A stretch of DNA of 64,000 nucleotides from positions 243,166 to 307,165 of the forward strand of contig NZ_JACSPX010000003.1 of assembly GCF_014836945.1 (NCBI RefSeq). The letters run 5' to 3'. Below are positions 36,453 to 45,063 of this stretch, in pieces (the first letter of the stretch is position 1; each line of letters starts with the position of its first letter). The position numbers were made by a program, and so were the translations under genes. Below the pieces are notes generated by a model. It was not told the DNA's origin. It saw only the letters and a list, made by a program, of their open reading frames with translations, and ran no database searches. This stretch comes from Microbacterium commune (GTDB lineage Bacteria; Actinomycetota; Actinomycetes; Actinomycetales; Microbacteriaceae).

Positions 36453-36839
36453 ATGCCTCTTTCCGAACAAGAGCAGCGCATGCTCGATGAGATGGAACGC
36501 CATCTCCTCCAGCACGATGCCGATGTCGTCACCGCGCCGTCCGGCGACCGGGCTCTCAGCTACCGGAACCTGGTCTACGGCGCTCTGCTGCTGCTCGCGG
36601 GCATCGGCGGTCTCGTCGCCGCGGTCGCCGCAGGTGAACAGCTCGGTGTCGTCGGCAGCATCATCCTCGGCGTCGTCGCCTTCCTCGCCATGCTGGGCGG
36701 TGCGATCCTCGCGTTCACGCCGGTGCGCCGCACCGCGCAGGCCCCCGCGCCGACGAGCACTCGCAGTGCGAAGCCGCGCGACTCCTCGTTCATGGATCGC
36801 ATGAACGACCGCTGGGATCGGCGGCAGGACGACCGCTGA
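36453..36839 (+). CDS. DUF3040 family membrane protein
   Basis: A 128-residue protein. MPLSEQEQRMLDEMERHLLQHD is the DUF3040 start, then two membrane helices (about 39-60 and 65-86) and a basic tail (MDRMNDRWDRRQDDR). This family usually lies next to mraZ and is taken to be tied to division. Start is the ATG at 36453 with GAGGGGGTT before it; an upstream ATG at 36429 is less likely. Confidence 0.85.
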   Translation: MPLSEQEQRMLDEMERHLLQHDADVVTAPSGDRALSYRNLVYGALLLLAGIGGLVAAVAAGEQLGVVGSIILGVVAFLAMLGGAILAFTPVRRTAQAPAPTSTRSAKPRDSSFMDRMNDRWDRRQDDR

Positions 36840-36869
36840 GTCGCACCGTCGACCCTGACCCCCCGAGAG

Positions 36870-36897
36870 ACCCGGATGCCGAGCATCCGGGTTTTTT
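36870..36897 (+). terminator. Rho-independent terminator after DUF3040
   Basis: ACCCGGATGC-CGA-GCATCCGGGT, ten-bp stem, followed directly by six T's. It closes off the DUF3040 gene from mraZ. Confidence 0.9.
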
Positions 36898-36940
36898 CAT
36901 GCCCTCGTGACGGCGTCCGGTCCACCGCCCGCCCCAATCC

Positions 36941-36967
36941 CTCCACTCAGCCTCCACCGCGCTCCAC
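36941..36967 (-). promoter_or_regulatory. Second MraZ-box array, reversed
   Basis: CTCCAC at 36941-36946, 36952-36957 and 36962-36967. On the minus strand these read GTGGAG three times with starts 10 and 11 bases apart. Same motif and almost the same period as the mraZ array, but reversed and about 110 bp upstream. Confidence 0.6.
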
Positions 36968-37050
36968 CCGCTCACTTCGCCGGAATGACGGGCGCTGCGC
37001 GCGCGGGCGGGCGAACCCCGACGCGTACCGCGCCGAATTCTCGTAGGAAA

Positions 37051-37076
37051 GTGGAGCGAAGTGGAGTAAAGTGGTG
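37051..37076 (+). promoter_or_regulatory. MraZ operator: three GTGGNG boxes
   Basis: GTGGAG (37051-37056), GTGGAG (37061-37066) and GTGGTG (37071-37076), each separated by four bases. This is the 10-bp-spaced repeat MraZ binds upstream of its own operon in other bacteria, here 40-66 bases before mraZ. Confidence 0.9.
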
Positions 37077-37116
37077 CGCACCTCGGGTTGGCCGGACGCA
37101 GAGGGGGTGATGACCG

Positions 37117-37548
37117 GTGCTGCTGGGTACTCACACGCCGAAGCTGGACGACAAGGGCCGTGTCATCCTTCCTGCGAAGTTCCGCGAGGACCTCGCCGGC
37201 GGCATCGTGGTCACCCGCGGGCAGGAGCGATGCCTGTACGTGTTCAGCACCGCCGAGTTCGAGGCGAAGCACGAGCGGATCCGTCAGGCCCCGCTCACCG
37301 ACAAGCAGGCGCGCAGCTTCCTGCGCATGTTCCTCTCCGGAGCCAGCGCCGAGATGCCCGACAGCCAGAACCGCATCACCATCCCGGCCCACCTGCGTCA
37401 GTACGCGGGTCTGGAGAAGGAGCTGGTCGTGACCGGAGTCGGCGCTCACGCCGAGATCTGGGACGCCGCCGCCTGGAACGACTATCTCGAGAGCAACGAA
37501 GAGTCCTACGCCGATCTGGAACAGGAGGTGATTCCCGGCTTGTTCTGA
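37117..37548 (+). CDS. mraZ: MraZ transcriptional regulator
   Basis: A 143-residue double AbrB-like protein. Each half carries the family DXXXR pattern ([15 protein letters not shown] at about 10-24 and [15 protein letters not shown] at about 81-95). MraZ forms rings that bind the GTGGAG repeats upstream and represses or tunes the dcw cluster. The start is GTG at 37117, with GAGGGGGTGATGACC before it. First gene of the division cluster. Confidence 0.96.
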   Translation: MLLGTHTPKLDDKGRVILPAKFREDLAGGIVVTRGQERCLYVFSTAEFEAKHERIRQAPLTDKQARSFLRMFLSGASAEMPDSQNRITIPAHLRQYAGLEKELVVTGVGAHAEIWDAAAWNDYLESNEESYADLEQEVIPGLF

Positions 37549-37644
37549 CCACGGCTGTGATGCCTCGCCGCTCCGCCCCGACACACTTCCCCGGTGCCGG
37601 GTCGAGCGGAGAGGAATCAGAGCCGGAGGTCACGGGAGAACATC

Positions 37645-38583
37645 ATGAGCATCCGCGACATCCACACACCCGTGCTGCTGGAGCGCTGCATCGAGCTGCT
37701 CGCACCGGCGCTGCAGCAGGACGGCGCGGTGCTCGTCGACGCCACGCTCGGCATGGGAGGGCACTCCGAGGCCTTCCTGGAGCGCTTTCCCGGCATCCGC
37801 CTGATCGGACTCGACCGCGACACCGACGCCCTTCGGATCGCGGGCGAACGGCTGGCGCCCTTCGGCGATCGCGTCACGCTCGTGCACACCGTCTACGACG
37901 AGATCGGCCTGCACGCGCAGGGCGCCTCGGCGATCCTGTTCGACCTCGGCGTCTCCTCGCTGCAGCTCGACGAGGCGGAGCGCGGCTTCGCGTACTCGAA
38001 GGATGCGCCGCTCGACATGCGGATGGACCAGACGAAGGGGCGCACCGCGGCGACCATCCTCGCCGAGTACAGCGAGGGGCAGCTGCGACGCATCTTCGAG
38101 CGCTTCGGCGAGGAGAAGCTCGCTGGCCGGTACGCGCGGTTCATCGTGGCGGCCAGGGAAGAGCATCCGCTCACCCGTTCCGGTGAGCTGGTCGACCTGC
38201 TCGTCGCCGCCACGCCCGCAGCGGCGCAGCGCGCCGGGCACCCCGCCAAGCGCGTCTTCCAGGCGCTGCGCATCGAGGTGAACTCCGAACTCAGCGTGCT
38301 CGCCGACGCCATCCCCGCGGCGATGGACGCCCTGGTCGTCGGCGGCCGGATCGCCGTCATGGCGTACCAGTCCCTGGAGGACCGCCTCGTCAAGCAGGCG
38401 TTCGCGGCGGCATCCAGGTCGACGGCGCCCGCCGGCCTCCCCGTGGAGCTGCCCGAGCACGCTCCCCGCTTCCGCGCCCTGACGAAGGGTGCGGAACTGG
38501 CGAGCGACGAAGAGAAGGCGCGCAACCCGCGCGCGATACCCGTGCGGCTGCGCGCCGCTGAGAAGCTGAGGGAGTCGGCATGA
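37645..38583 (+). CDS. rsmH: 16S rRNA (cytosine1402-N4)-methyltransferase
   Basis: A 312-residue SAM enzyme that methylates C1402 in the ribosomal decoding site. It starts [19 protein letters not shown], with the SAM motif [16 protein letters not shown] (about 31-46) and [18 protein letters not shown] (about 96-113), and ends in the [16 protein letters not shown] segment. The ATG at 37645 follows GGGAGAACATC. Next in line overlaps it by four bases (ATGA). Confidence 0.95.
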   Translation: MSIRDIHTPVLLERCIELLAPALQQDGAVLVDATLGMGGHSEAFLERFPGIRLIGLDRDTDALRIAGERLAPFGDRVTLVHTVYDEIGLHAQGASAILFDLGVSSLQLDEAERGFAYSKDAPLDMRMDQTKGRTAATILAEYSEGQLRRIFERFGEEKLAGRYARFIVAAREEHPLTRSGELVDLLVAATPAAAQRAGHPAKRVFQALRIEVNSELSVLADAIPAAMDALVVGGRIAVMAYQSLEDRLVKQAFAAASRSTAPAGLPVELPEHAPRFRALTKGAELASDEEKARNPRAIPVRLRAAEKLRESA

Positions 38584-39191
38584 GCCTCCAGACCGCGCGC
38601 GCCCTGCCGCGCCCCGCACCGCACGTGGACGCACCGCGCGCAGAGCCGTCGCGGCGGCTGACCCCGGTCACCGCGCCCGCGCCCAGACGCCGGCCACGCC
38701 TGGGGTACGCCGCCCTCGCCGTCGGCGGTGCACTGGCGATCGGTGCCGCGCAGATGGGCATCTCGCTCGCCACCACTCAGGACGCGTTCGTTCTCGCGGG
38801 CCTGAACACCCAGCAGCACGAGCTCGGGCTGCAGAAGCAGTCGCTGCACGAGCAGCTCATCGGCATCAGCTCGCCGCAGTCGCTCGCGCAGAAGGCGGAT
38901 GCCCTGGGGCTCGTCGTGGCAGGATCCGCGTCGTACCTGCGTCTCAGCGACGGGCAGGTCCTCGGCGCCGGAGACAGCGCCAGCTGGGCATCCACCGTCA
39001 ACCCGAACGGGGGAACCGCGATCGGCAACGCACTGCTCGCACCGCCGCCGCCACCACCCGCCGCCGACACCGTGCCGGTTCTGGACGCCGCCGCCCCCGC
39101 CGACGTCGCAGCTGACGCCGTGGCCGTCCCGTCCGAGCCTGCCGCCCCTCCGGTCGTCACCGGCGGCCTCCCCACCCCCGTCACCCGATAG
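38580..39191 (+). CDS. ftsL: FtsL-like divisome protein
   Basis: A 203-residue single-pass membrane protein: a basic N-terminal part, one helix at about 43-64 ([20 protein letters not shown]), then a coiled stretch with [16 protein letters not shown], and a long Ala/Pro/Val tail. Position between rsmH and ftsI and this layout mark it as FtsL, which joins FtsQ and the divisome core. The sequence itself is poorly conserved, as in the family. Confidence 0.75.
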   Translation: MSLQTARALPRPAPHVDAPRAEPSRRLTPVTAPAPRRRPRLGYAALAVGGALAIGAAQMGISLATTQDAFVLAGLNTQQHELGLQKQSLHEQLIGISSPQSLAQKADALGLVVAGSASYLRLSDGQVLGAGDSASWASTVNPNGGTAIGNALLAPPPPPPAADTVPVLDAAAPADVAADAVAVPSEPAAPPVVTGGLPTPVTR

Positions 39192-39211
39192 CCCACGTCA
39201 CGGAGACGCGA

Positions 39212-41011
39212 ATGACGACTCGAGCCACTCGTTCACAGCGCCGACGCACGGTCGTCGCTCTCGCGGTGATCCTCACGGTTCTCAGCGCCTTCGTGTTCCG
39301 CCTCGTCGACATCCAGGTGGTGCACGCCGACGACCACGTCGCCGAGGGGGTGAACACCGGGAATCTCGGATCGACCCAGGTGATCGCCGGGGCGCGCGGA
39401 GACATCACCGACGCCACCGGCACCGTACTCGCCTCGAGCGTGCTCGTCTACGACGCCGAGCTGTCCCCGGTGCTCATCCGCCAGTTCGAGGAGCAGACCG
39501 ACGAGCGGAAGAAGCCGAAGCTCGCGTGGGATGAGGCCAGCGAGCGCATCGCCCGCATCGCGGGCATCAGCGCCGACGGCCTGCGCGAGCGCCTCACCGA
39601 GAAGCTCGCCGAGGATCCGGATTCGCAGTACCTCGAACTGGCGAGCGGATTGAGCACCGAGCAGTACCTCGAGCTGCGCTCGCTGAAGGCCGATCAGGGT
39701 CTCGCCTATATCGCCATGAAGCCGCGGTCGGTGCGGGTGTACCCGAACGGAGCGGTCGCCGGCAGCACGCTCGGCTTCCTCGACGGATCCGGCGCCCCCC
39801 AGTACGGCGTCGAGCGCATCGCGAACGAGTGCCTCACGCCCGAGAACGGCGAGATGACCTACCTCAGCGGTCAGGGCGGTGTGAAGATCCCGGGCAGCGA
39901 GCAGATCACGCCCGCCGTCGACGGCGGCACGGTCGAGCTCACCATCAACAGCGACCTGAACTGGTACCTGCAGCAGATGATCGCCGAAGAGGCGCAGAAG
40001 CAGGGCGCCCAGAGCGGCACGGTCACCGTCGTCGAGGTGAAGACCGGGAAGATCCGCGCCATGGCGGAGTGGCCGGCGCTCGACCCGAACGACGTCGACA
40101 GCGTGCCGGCCCGGCTGTGGAACTCGCAGATCTTCACGTACACCTACGAACCCGGATCGACGTTCAAGCCGATCACCGCGGCGACGCTGCTGGAGGAGAA
40201 GGCCGTGACACCCGAGACCACCGTCTCGGCGGAGAGCCGGGAGCGCTTCCCCAACGGCGCGAACATCGGCGACGCCTTCTCGCACCCCCGCTACGACTAC
40301 ACCCTCGCCGGCGCGCTCATCGACTCGTCGAACGTGGCGCTGTCGAAGTTCGGCACGATGGTGTCACCGCAGACCCGCTACGAGTACCTGAAGAAGTTCG
40401 GCGTGGGCGAGAAGACCGATGTCGGCTGGTATCTGGAGGAGCCGGGCGGGGTGGCGGCACCGCAGACCTGGGACAACCAGACCCTGTACACGACCACCTT
40501 CGGTCAGGCGTTCACCGTCACGCCCGCGCAGGTGGTGCGCGCCTACCAGACCCTCGCGAACGACGGCGAACGGATCGGCCTGAGCCTGATCGAATCCTGC
40601 ACCGACAGCGACGGCACGGTGCACCGGACCCGCGCCGAGCGCGAGCAGGTCATCTCCGCCGACACCGCCTCCCAGGTCCGTCGCATGCTCGAGAACGTGG
40701 CGGTGCAGGGCGGGCTCGCCGACACCATCGCCGTCCCCGGCTACCGGATCGGGTCCAAGACAGGCACCGCGCAGAAGCCGGACGGGCGCGGCGGGTACAA
40801 GGCAGGGGTGTACTTCACGAGCATCCTCGGCGTCGCTCCGATCGAGGATCCGCAGTACGTCGTGATGGTCACCCTCGACGAGCCGACTAGGATTACATCG
40901 TCCGCGGCGACCGCGCCTGCTCTGCAGAAGGCGCTCACCCAGGTGCTCAAGACCTACCGCGTCGCTCCCTCTTCGCAGCCCATGGACGAGCTGCTTCCGA
41001 AATTCGACTAG
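39212..41011 (+). CDS. ftsI: Peptidoglycan transpeptidase FtsI (PBP2b/PbpB-type)
   Basis: A 599-residue class B penicillin-binding protein. N-terminal membrane helix (about 12-31), pedestal domain, then the transpeptidase: active-site Ser316 in GSTFK, S372-S373-N374 and K516-T517-G518. It cross-links septal peptidoglycan with FtsW as its partner. It is followed by 30 bases and then murF, where murE would usually lie. Confidence 0.95.
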   Translation: MTTRATRSQRRRTVVALAVILTVLSAFVFRLVDIQVVHADDHVAEGVNTGNLGSTQVIAGARGDITDATGTVLASSVLVYDAELSPVLIRQFEEQTDERKKPKLAWDEASERIARIAGISADGLRERLTEKLAEDPDSQYLELASGLSTEQYLELRSLKADQGLAYIAMKPRSVRVYPNGAVAGSTLGFLDGSGAPQYGVERIANECLTPENGEMTYLSGQGGVKIPGSEQITPAVDGGTVELTINSDLNWYLQQMIAEEAQKQGAQSGTVTVVEVKTGKIRAMAEWPALDPNDVDSVPARLWNSQIFTYTYEPGSTFKPITAATLLEEKAVTPETTVSAESRERFPNGANIGDAFSHPRYDYTLAGALIDSSNVALSKFGTMVSPQTRYEYLKKFGVGEKTDVGWYLEEPGGVAAPQTWDNQTLYTTTFGQAFTVTPAQVVRAYQTLANDGERIGLSLIESCTDSDGTVHRTRAEREQVISADTASQVRRMLENVAVQGGLADTIAVPGYRIGSKTGTAQKPDGRGGYKAGVYFTSILGVAPIEDPQYVVMVTLDEPTRITSSAATAPALQKALTQVLKTYRVAPSSQPMDELLPKFD

Positions 41012-41041
41012 CCGGCGCTCCGCCGCGCAAGGAGATGCCAC

Positions 41042-42454
41042 ATGATCGCCCTTCCGCTCGGTCAGATCGCCGAGATCCTCCGAGGTGAGCTGCGCCTGCA
41101 CGCCTCCGACACGGCTGACACCGTCGTGGACGGGGTCGTCGACACCGACTCCAGGGAGATGACCCCGGGAGCGATCTTCGTCGCCAAGCCCGGCGAGACC
41201 ACCGACGGGCACCGGTTCGTGCCGGCCGCCGCCGATGCGGGCGCTGTGCTCGCCATCGTGGAGCGCCCCGTCGAGGCGCCGATCACGCAGATCGTCGTCG
41301 CCGATGCCGTCACCGCTCTGGCCGACCTTGCGCGAGAGGTGGTCGCGCGCGTGCGCGCGGCAGGCCGACTGCGGATCGTGGGCATCACCGGCTCGAACGG
41401 CAAGACGACGACGAAGAACTTCCTCGCGCGCATCCTGTCGGATGAGGGCGAGACGGTCGCGCCGGTGCGCTCGTACAACAACGAGGTCGGCGCACCGCTG
41501 ACCATGCTTCGCGTGACCCCTGACACGCGCTACCTGGTCAGCGAGTTCGGCGCCGCCGGGCGCGGCAGCATCGCGCGTCTCGCCGGTCTCGTCGAGCCGG
41601 ACGTCTCGGTCGTGCTGATGGTCGGTCTGGCGCACGCCGGAGGATTCGGCGGCATCGAGCAGACGGCGCTGGCGAAGTCCGAGCTGGTCTCCGCCGCACG
41701 AGCAGACGGGACCGCCGTGCTGAACGTCGACGACCCGCGTGTCTGGGCGATGCGTCGCATCGCCGAGGAGCGGGGCATGTCGGTGGTCGGTTTCGGCCAG
41801 CATCCGGATGCCGAGGTCCGCGCCGACCGCATCGAGGTGGCGTCCGACGGCACGACCGCGGCCATCATCGTCGACGGCGAGGAGACGCCGCTGCGGCTGC
41901 AGGTGCTCGGAGCGCACCACGTGCACAACGCCCTCGCCGCGATCGCGGCCGCCCGCGTGCTCGGCGTGCCGGTCGCGGACTCGATCAGCCGCCTGGAGAC
42001 GGTGCGGATCGCCGAGCGCTGGCGCATGCAGCCGATGGGCTCCGACCGCGTGCGCATCATCAACGACGCGTACAACGCCAGCCCCGACTCGATGGCCGCG
42101 GCTCTTCGCACGCTCGCGCAGATCTCCGGGCCGGGTGAGCGCACGGTCGCCGTGCTCGGCGCGATGAGCGAGCTCGGCGAGACGGCAGGGGAGGAGCACG
42201 ATCGCATCGGTCTGCTCGCCGTGCGGCTGAACATCCAGCGGATCGTGGTCGTCGGCCCTGAGGCGAGGCGTCTGTACCTCGCGGCTGTCGGCGAGGGCTC
42301 GTGGGACGGCGAGGCCGTGCATCTGCCCGATCAGGACGCGGCGTTCGAGTACCTGAGACACGAGCTGCGGGACGGGGATCGGGTGCTCGTGAAGTCGTCC
42401 AACTCCGCCGGGCTCCGCCATCTCGGCGATCGTCTGGGAGAATCGTTCTCGTGA
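41042..42454 (+). CDS. murF: UDP-N-acetylmuramoyl-tripeptide--D-alanyl-D-alanine ligase
   Basis: A 470-residue Mur ligase that adds D-Ala-D-Ala. ATP site GITGSNGKTTTKNF (about 116-129), YNNEVGAPLTM (about 144-154) and INDAYNASPDSM (about 339-350), all MurF hallmarks; MurE differs at these points. It directly follows ftsI; no murE is found between. The last four bases overlap mraY (GTGA). Confidence 0.95.
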   Translation: MIALPLGQIAEILRGELRLHASDTADTVVDGVVDTDSREMTPGAIFVAKPGETTDGHRFVPAAADAGAVLAIVERPVEAPITQIVVADAVTALADLAREVVARVRAAGRLRIVGITGSNGKTTTKNFLARILSDEGETVAPVRSYNNEVGAPLTMLRVTPDTRYLVSEFGAAGRGSIARLAGLVEPDVSVVLMVGLAHAGGFGGIEQTALAKSELVSAARADGTAVLNVDDPRVWAMRRIAEERGMSVVGFGQHPDAEVRADRIEVASDGTTAAIIVDGEETPLRLQVLGAHHVHNALAAIAAARVLGVPVADSISRLETVRIAERWRMQPMGSDRVRIINDAYNASPDSMAAALRTLAQISGPGERTVAVLGAMSELGETAGEEHDRIGLLAVRLNIQRIVVVGPEARRLYLAAVGEGSWDGEAVHLPDQDAAFEYLRHELRDGDRVLVKSSNSAGLRHLGDRLGESFS

Positions 42455-43551
42455 GGTCTTTGTTGATGGCGACCGCGATCTCGCTCGCCTTCTCGCTCTT
42501 CCTGACCCCGGTCTTCCTCAAGGTGTTCCGCCGGATCGGCTGGGGGCAGGTCATCCGCACCCCCGACGACATCGCCAACCCGAGCCACGAGGCCAAGCGG
42601 GGCACGCCCACGATGGGCGGCGTGATCTTCATCCTCGGCACGATCGTGGGCTACTTCGCCGGCAGCCTGTTCGGCGGCACGACGCCCGCTCTGTCGGCCA
42701 TCCTCGTGCTGTGGCTGATGGTCGGCTTCGGCGTCGTCGGCTTCATCGACGACTACATGAAGGTCCGCAGTCAGCGCAGTCTCGGGCTCTCGGGCTGGCG
42801 CAAGGTCGTCGGACAGCTGCTCGTGCTCGTGCCGTTCGGCATCGTGGCGCTGAACTTCCCCAACCGCCTCGGGCAGTATCCCGCCAGCGGCTACGTCTCG
42901 CTGTTCCGCGACATCCCCTGGCTCAACCTGTTCGCGTTCGGGGCGGTGCTCGGCTGGATCCTCTATCTGATCTGGGTCGCCGTGATCGGCGTCGCCACGT
43001 CGAACAGCGTGAACCTGACCGACGGGCTCGACGGTCTGGCGGCAGGCGCGGGCGTCTTCGTCGTCGGCGCGTACAGCCTCATCGCGTTCTGGCAGTTCAA
43101 GCAGTCGTGCGTGGGATCGCTGCTGGCGCAGGCCGGATGCTACGAGGTGCGCGAGCCCCTCAACCTGGCGACGGTCGCGGCCGCGTTCGCGGGTGGACTG
43201 GTCGGGTTCCTGTGGTGGAACGCGCCCAAGGCGAAGGTGTTCATGGGCGACGTCGGATCGATGGCCATCGGAGGCGTCGTGACGGCGATGGCGATCCTCA
43301 CCCGCACCGAGCTGCTGCTGTTCATCATCGCGGGCATCTTCGTCATCTCCTCCGGCTCGGTCATCCTGCAGCGCCTGTACTTCAAGGTCACCCGCGGCAA
43401 GCGCCTGTTCCTGATGAGTCCGTTCCATCACCACCTCGAGATGCGCGGCTGGGCCGAGGTGACGATCGTCGTGCGGCTGTGGATCATCGCCGGGCTCCTC
43501 GCCGTGTCCGCCGTCGGACTCTTCTACGTCGACTGGCTGATCCAGGCATGA
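42451..43551 (+). CDS. mraY: Phospho-N-acetylmuramoyl-pentapeptide transferase
   Basis: A 366-residue membrane protein with about ten helices. KRGTPTMGG (about 50-58), FIDDYMKV (Asp pair), NLTDGLDGLA and the MSPFHHHLE segment (His triple) form the active site. It makes lipid I by moving the sugar-pentapeptide to undecaprenyl phosphate. The GTG start at 42451 overlaps the murF stop by four bases, and its end overlaps murD (ATGA). Confidence 0.96.
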   Translation: MRSLLMATAISLAFSLFLTPVFLKVFRRIGWGQVIRTPDDIANPSHEAKRGTPTMGGVIFILGTIVGYFAGSLFGGTTPALSAILVLWLMVGFGVVGFIDDYMKVRSQRSLGLSGWRKVVGQLLVLVPFGIVALNFPNRLGQYPASGYVSLFRDIPWLNLFAFGAVLGWILYLIWVAVIGVATSNSVNLTDGLDGLAAGAGVFVVGAYSLIAFWQFKQSCVGSLLAQAGCYEVREPLNLATVAAAFAGGLVGFLWWNAPKAKVFMGDVGSMAIGGVVTAMAILTRTELLLFIIAGIFVISSGSVILQRLYFKVTRGKRLFLMSPFHHHLEMRGWAEVTIVVRLWIIAGLLAVSAVGLFYVDWLIQA

Positions 43552-45050
43552 GCACGCGACTCGACTCGCTCACCAGCTGGCACGCGGACTGGTCGGGGCT
43601 GCGCGTCGCCGTGCTCGGCCTGTCGATGACGGGGTTCTCCGCGGCGGACACGCTCACCGAGCTCGGCGCCGATGTGCTCGTGCTCTCGGAAGAGGCCTCG
43701 GAGGAGTACGCCCGCCTCGTTCCCGTGATCGGCGCGCGCCTGGAACTCGGCTCGCTGTCGGAGGTGCCGGCGGCACTGAGCGACTTCGCTCCCGATGTCG
43801 TCCTCGCCTCGCCCGGCTTCGCGCCGTCGCATCCGGTGATCCGCTGGGCGCAGCAGAACGACATCGCCCTCTGGGGTGACGTCGAGCTGGCCTGGCGGGT
43901 GCGCGACAAGGTTCTGCGGGCCGACGGCACCCCGGCCGAATGGGTGCTCATCACCGGGACCAACGGCAAGACCACGACGACGCAGCTCGCTGCGACGCTG
44001 CTGCAGGCCGGCGGGCTGCGCGCGGCGCCCTGCGGCAACATCGGCGTCCCGGTGCTCGACGCCGTGCGCGACCCCGGCGGCTTCGACGTCCTCGTGGTCG
44101 AGCTGTCGAGTCATCAGCTCTGGTACATCGGGCAGTCGGCGGCGGCCGGGCAGCTCGTGCCGCACGCCGCGGTCTGCCTGAACCTGGCGGACGACCACCT
44201 GGTGTGGCACGGCAGCGCAGATGCCTATCGCGAGGCGAAGTCGTTCGTCTACCGCCACACGAAGGTCGCCTGCGTGTACAACAAGGCCGACGCCGCGACC
44301 CTGCGCATGGTCGAGGAGGCGGATGTCATCGAGGGCGCCAGGGCGATCGGCTTCGATCTCGGCACCCCCGGGCCCAGTGATCTGGGCGTCGTCGACGGGA
44401 TCCTCGTCGATCGGGCGTTCCACGACGACAGGCGCAACAGCGCCCTCGAGCTCACGACGGTCGCCGAGCTGCGCGCGGTCGGGCTCGACGCGCCGCACAT
44501 CGTGCAGAACATCCTCGCGGCATCCGCTCTCGCCCGCTCGCTCGGAGTCGCGCCCTCCGACATCCACGACGCCCTCCAGAGCTTCGCCCTGGACGCGCAC
44601 CGCATCCAGGTCATCGCCGAGCATCGCGGTGTCCGCTGGATCGACGACTCGAAGGCGACCAACCCGCACGCCGCCGCCTCGTCCCTGCGCGCCTACCCGG
44701 GCGCCGTGTGGGTCGTCGGCGGCGACCTGAAGGGCGTCGACCTCGCCGCGCTCGTCGCCGACGCCGGCCGCACGGCCGCTGCGGCGATCGTCATCGGCGT
44801 GGAGCGCGCTCCGGTTCTCGCGGCATTCGAGCGACACGCATCGCAGGTGCCCGTCTTCGAGGTCATCCCCGGCGAGACTGGGGAGGTCATGGATCGCGTC
44901 GTGGAACTGGCGGCCGGGATCATCGACGGCGAGGGCACGGTGTTGCTGGCCCCCGCCGCGGCATCCTTCGACCAGTTCTCGAGTTACGCGGACCGAGGAG
45001 AGCGCTTCGCACAGGCGGTGCGCGGATGGATCGAGCGATCCGGAACGTAG
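43548..45050 (+). CDS. murD: UDP-N-acetylmuramoylalanine--D-glutamate ligase
   Basis: A 500-residue Mur ligase. ATP loop LITGTNGKTTTTQL at about 138-151, VVELSSHQLWY (about 185-195), NLADDHLVWHG, and WIDDSKATNPHA near residue 365, all MurD marks. It adds D-glutamate to UDP-MurNAc-L-Ala. The ATG overlaps the mraY stop by four bases. Confidence 0.95.
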   Translation: MSTRLDSLTSWHADWSGLRVAVLGLSMTGFSAADTLTELGADVLVLSEEASEEYARLVPVIGARLELGSLSEVPAALSDFAPDVVLASPGFAPSHPVIRWAQQNDIALWGDVELAWRVRDKVLRADGTPAEWVLITGTNGKTTTTQLAATLLQAGGLRAAPCGNIGVPVLDAVRDPGGFDVLVVELSSHQLWYIGQSAAAGQLVPHAAVCLNLADDHLVWHGSADAYREAKSFVYRHTKVACVYNKADAATLRMVEEADVIEGARAIGFDLGTPGPSDLGVVDGILVDRAFHDDRRNSALELTTVAELRAVGLDAPHIVQNILAASALARSLGVAPSDIHDALQSFALDAHRIQVIAEHRGVRWIDDSKATNPHAAASSLRAYPGAVWVVGGDLKGVDLAALVADAGRTAAAAIVIGVERAPVLAAFERHASQVPVFEVIPGETGEVMDRVVELAAGIIDGEGTVLLAPAAASFDQFSSYADRGERFAQAVRGWIERSGT

Positions 45051-45063
45051 ACGGAGAGGGCGG

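Larger units (their letters stand above)
36898..37116. other. Control region between DUF3040 and mraZ
   Basis: 219 bases with no gene. It holds the mraZ promoter area, the three GTGGAG-type boxes in mraZ orientation and three CTCCAC copies (the same motif reversed) 110 bases further up. Confidence 0.6.

Noticed and set aside
37051..37076. Simple tandem repeat
   Set aside because: Unit spacing and position before mraZ fit the known MraZ operator better.
40364..42421. 685-codon minus-strand frame opposite murF and ftsI
   Set aside because: Shadow frame; murF and ftsI motifs are complete on the plus strand.
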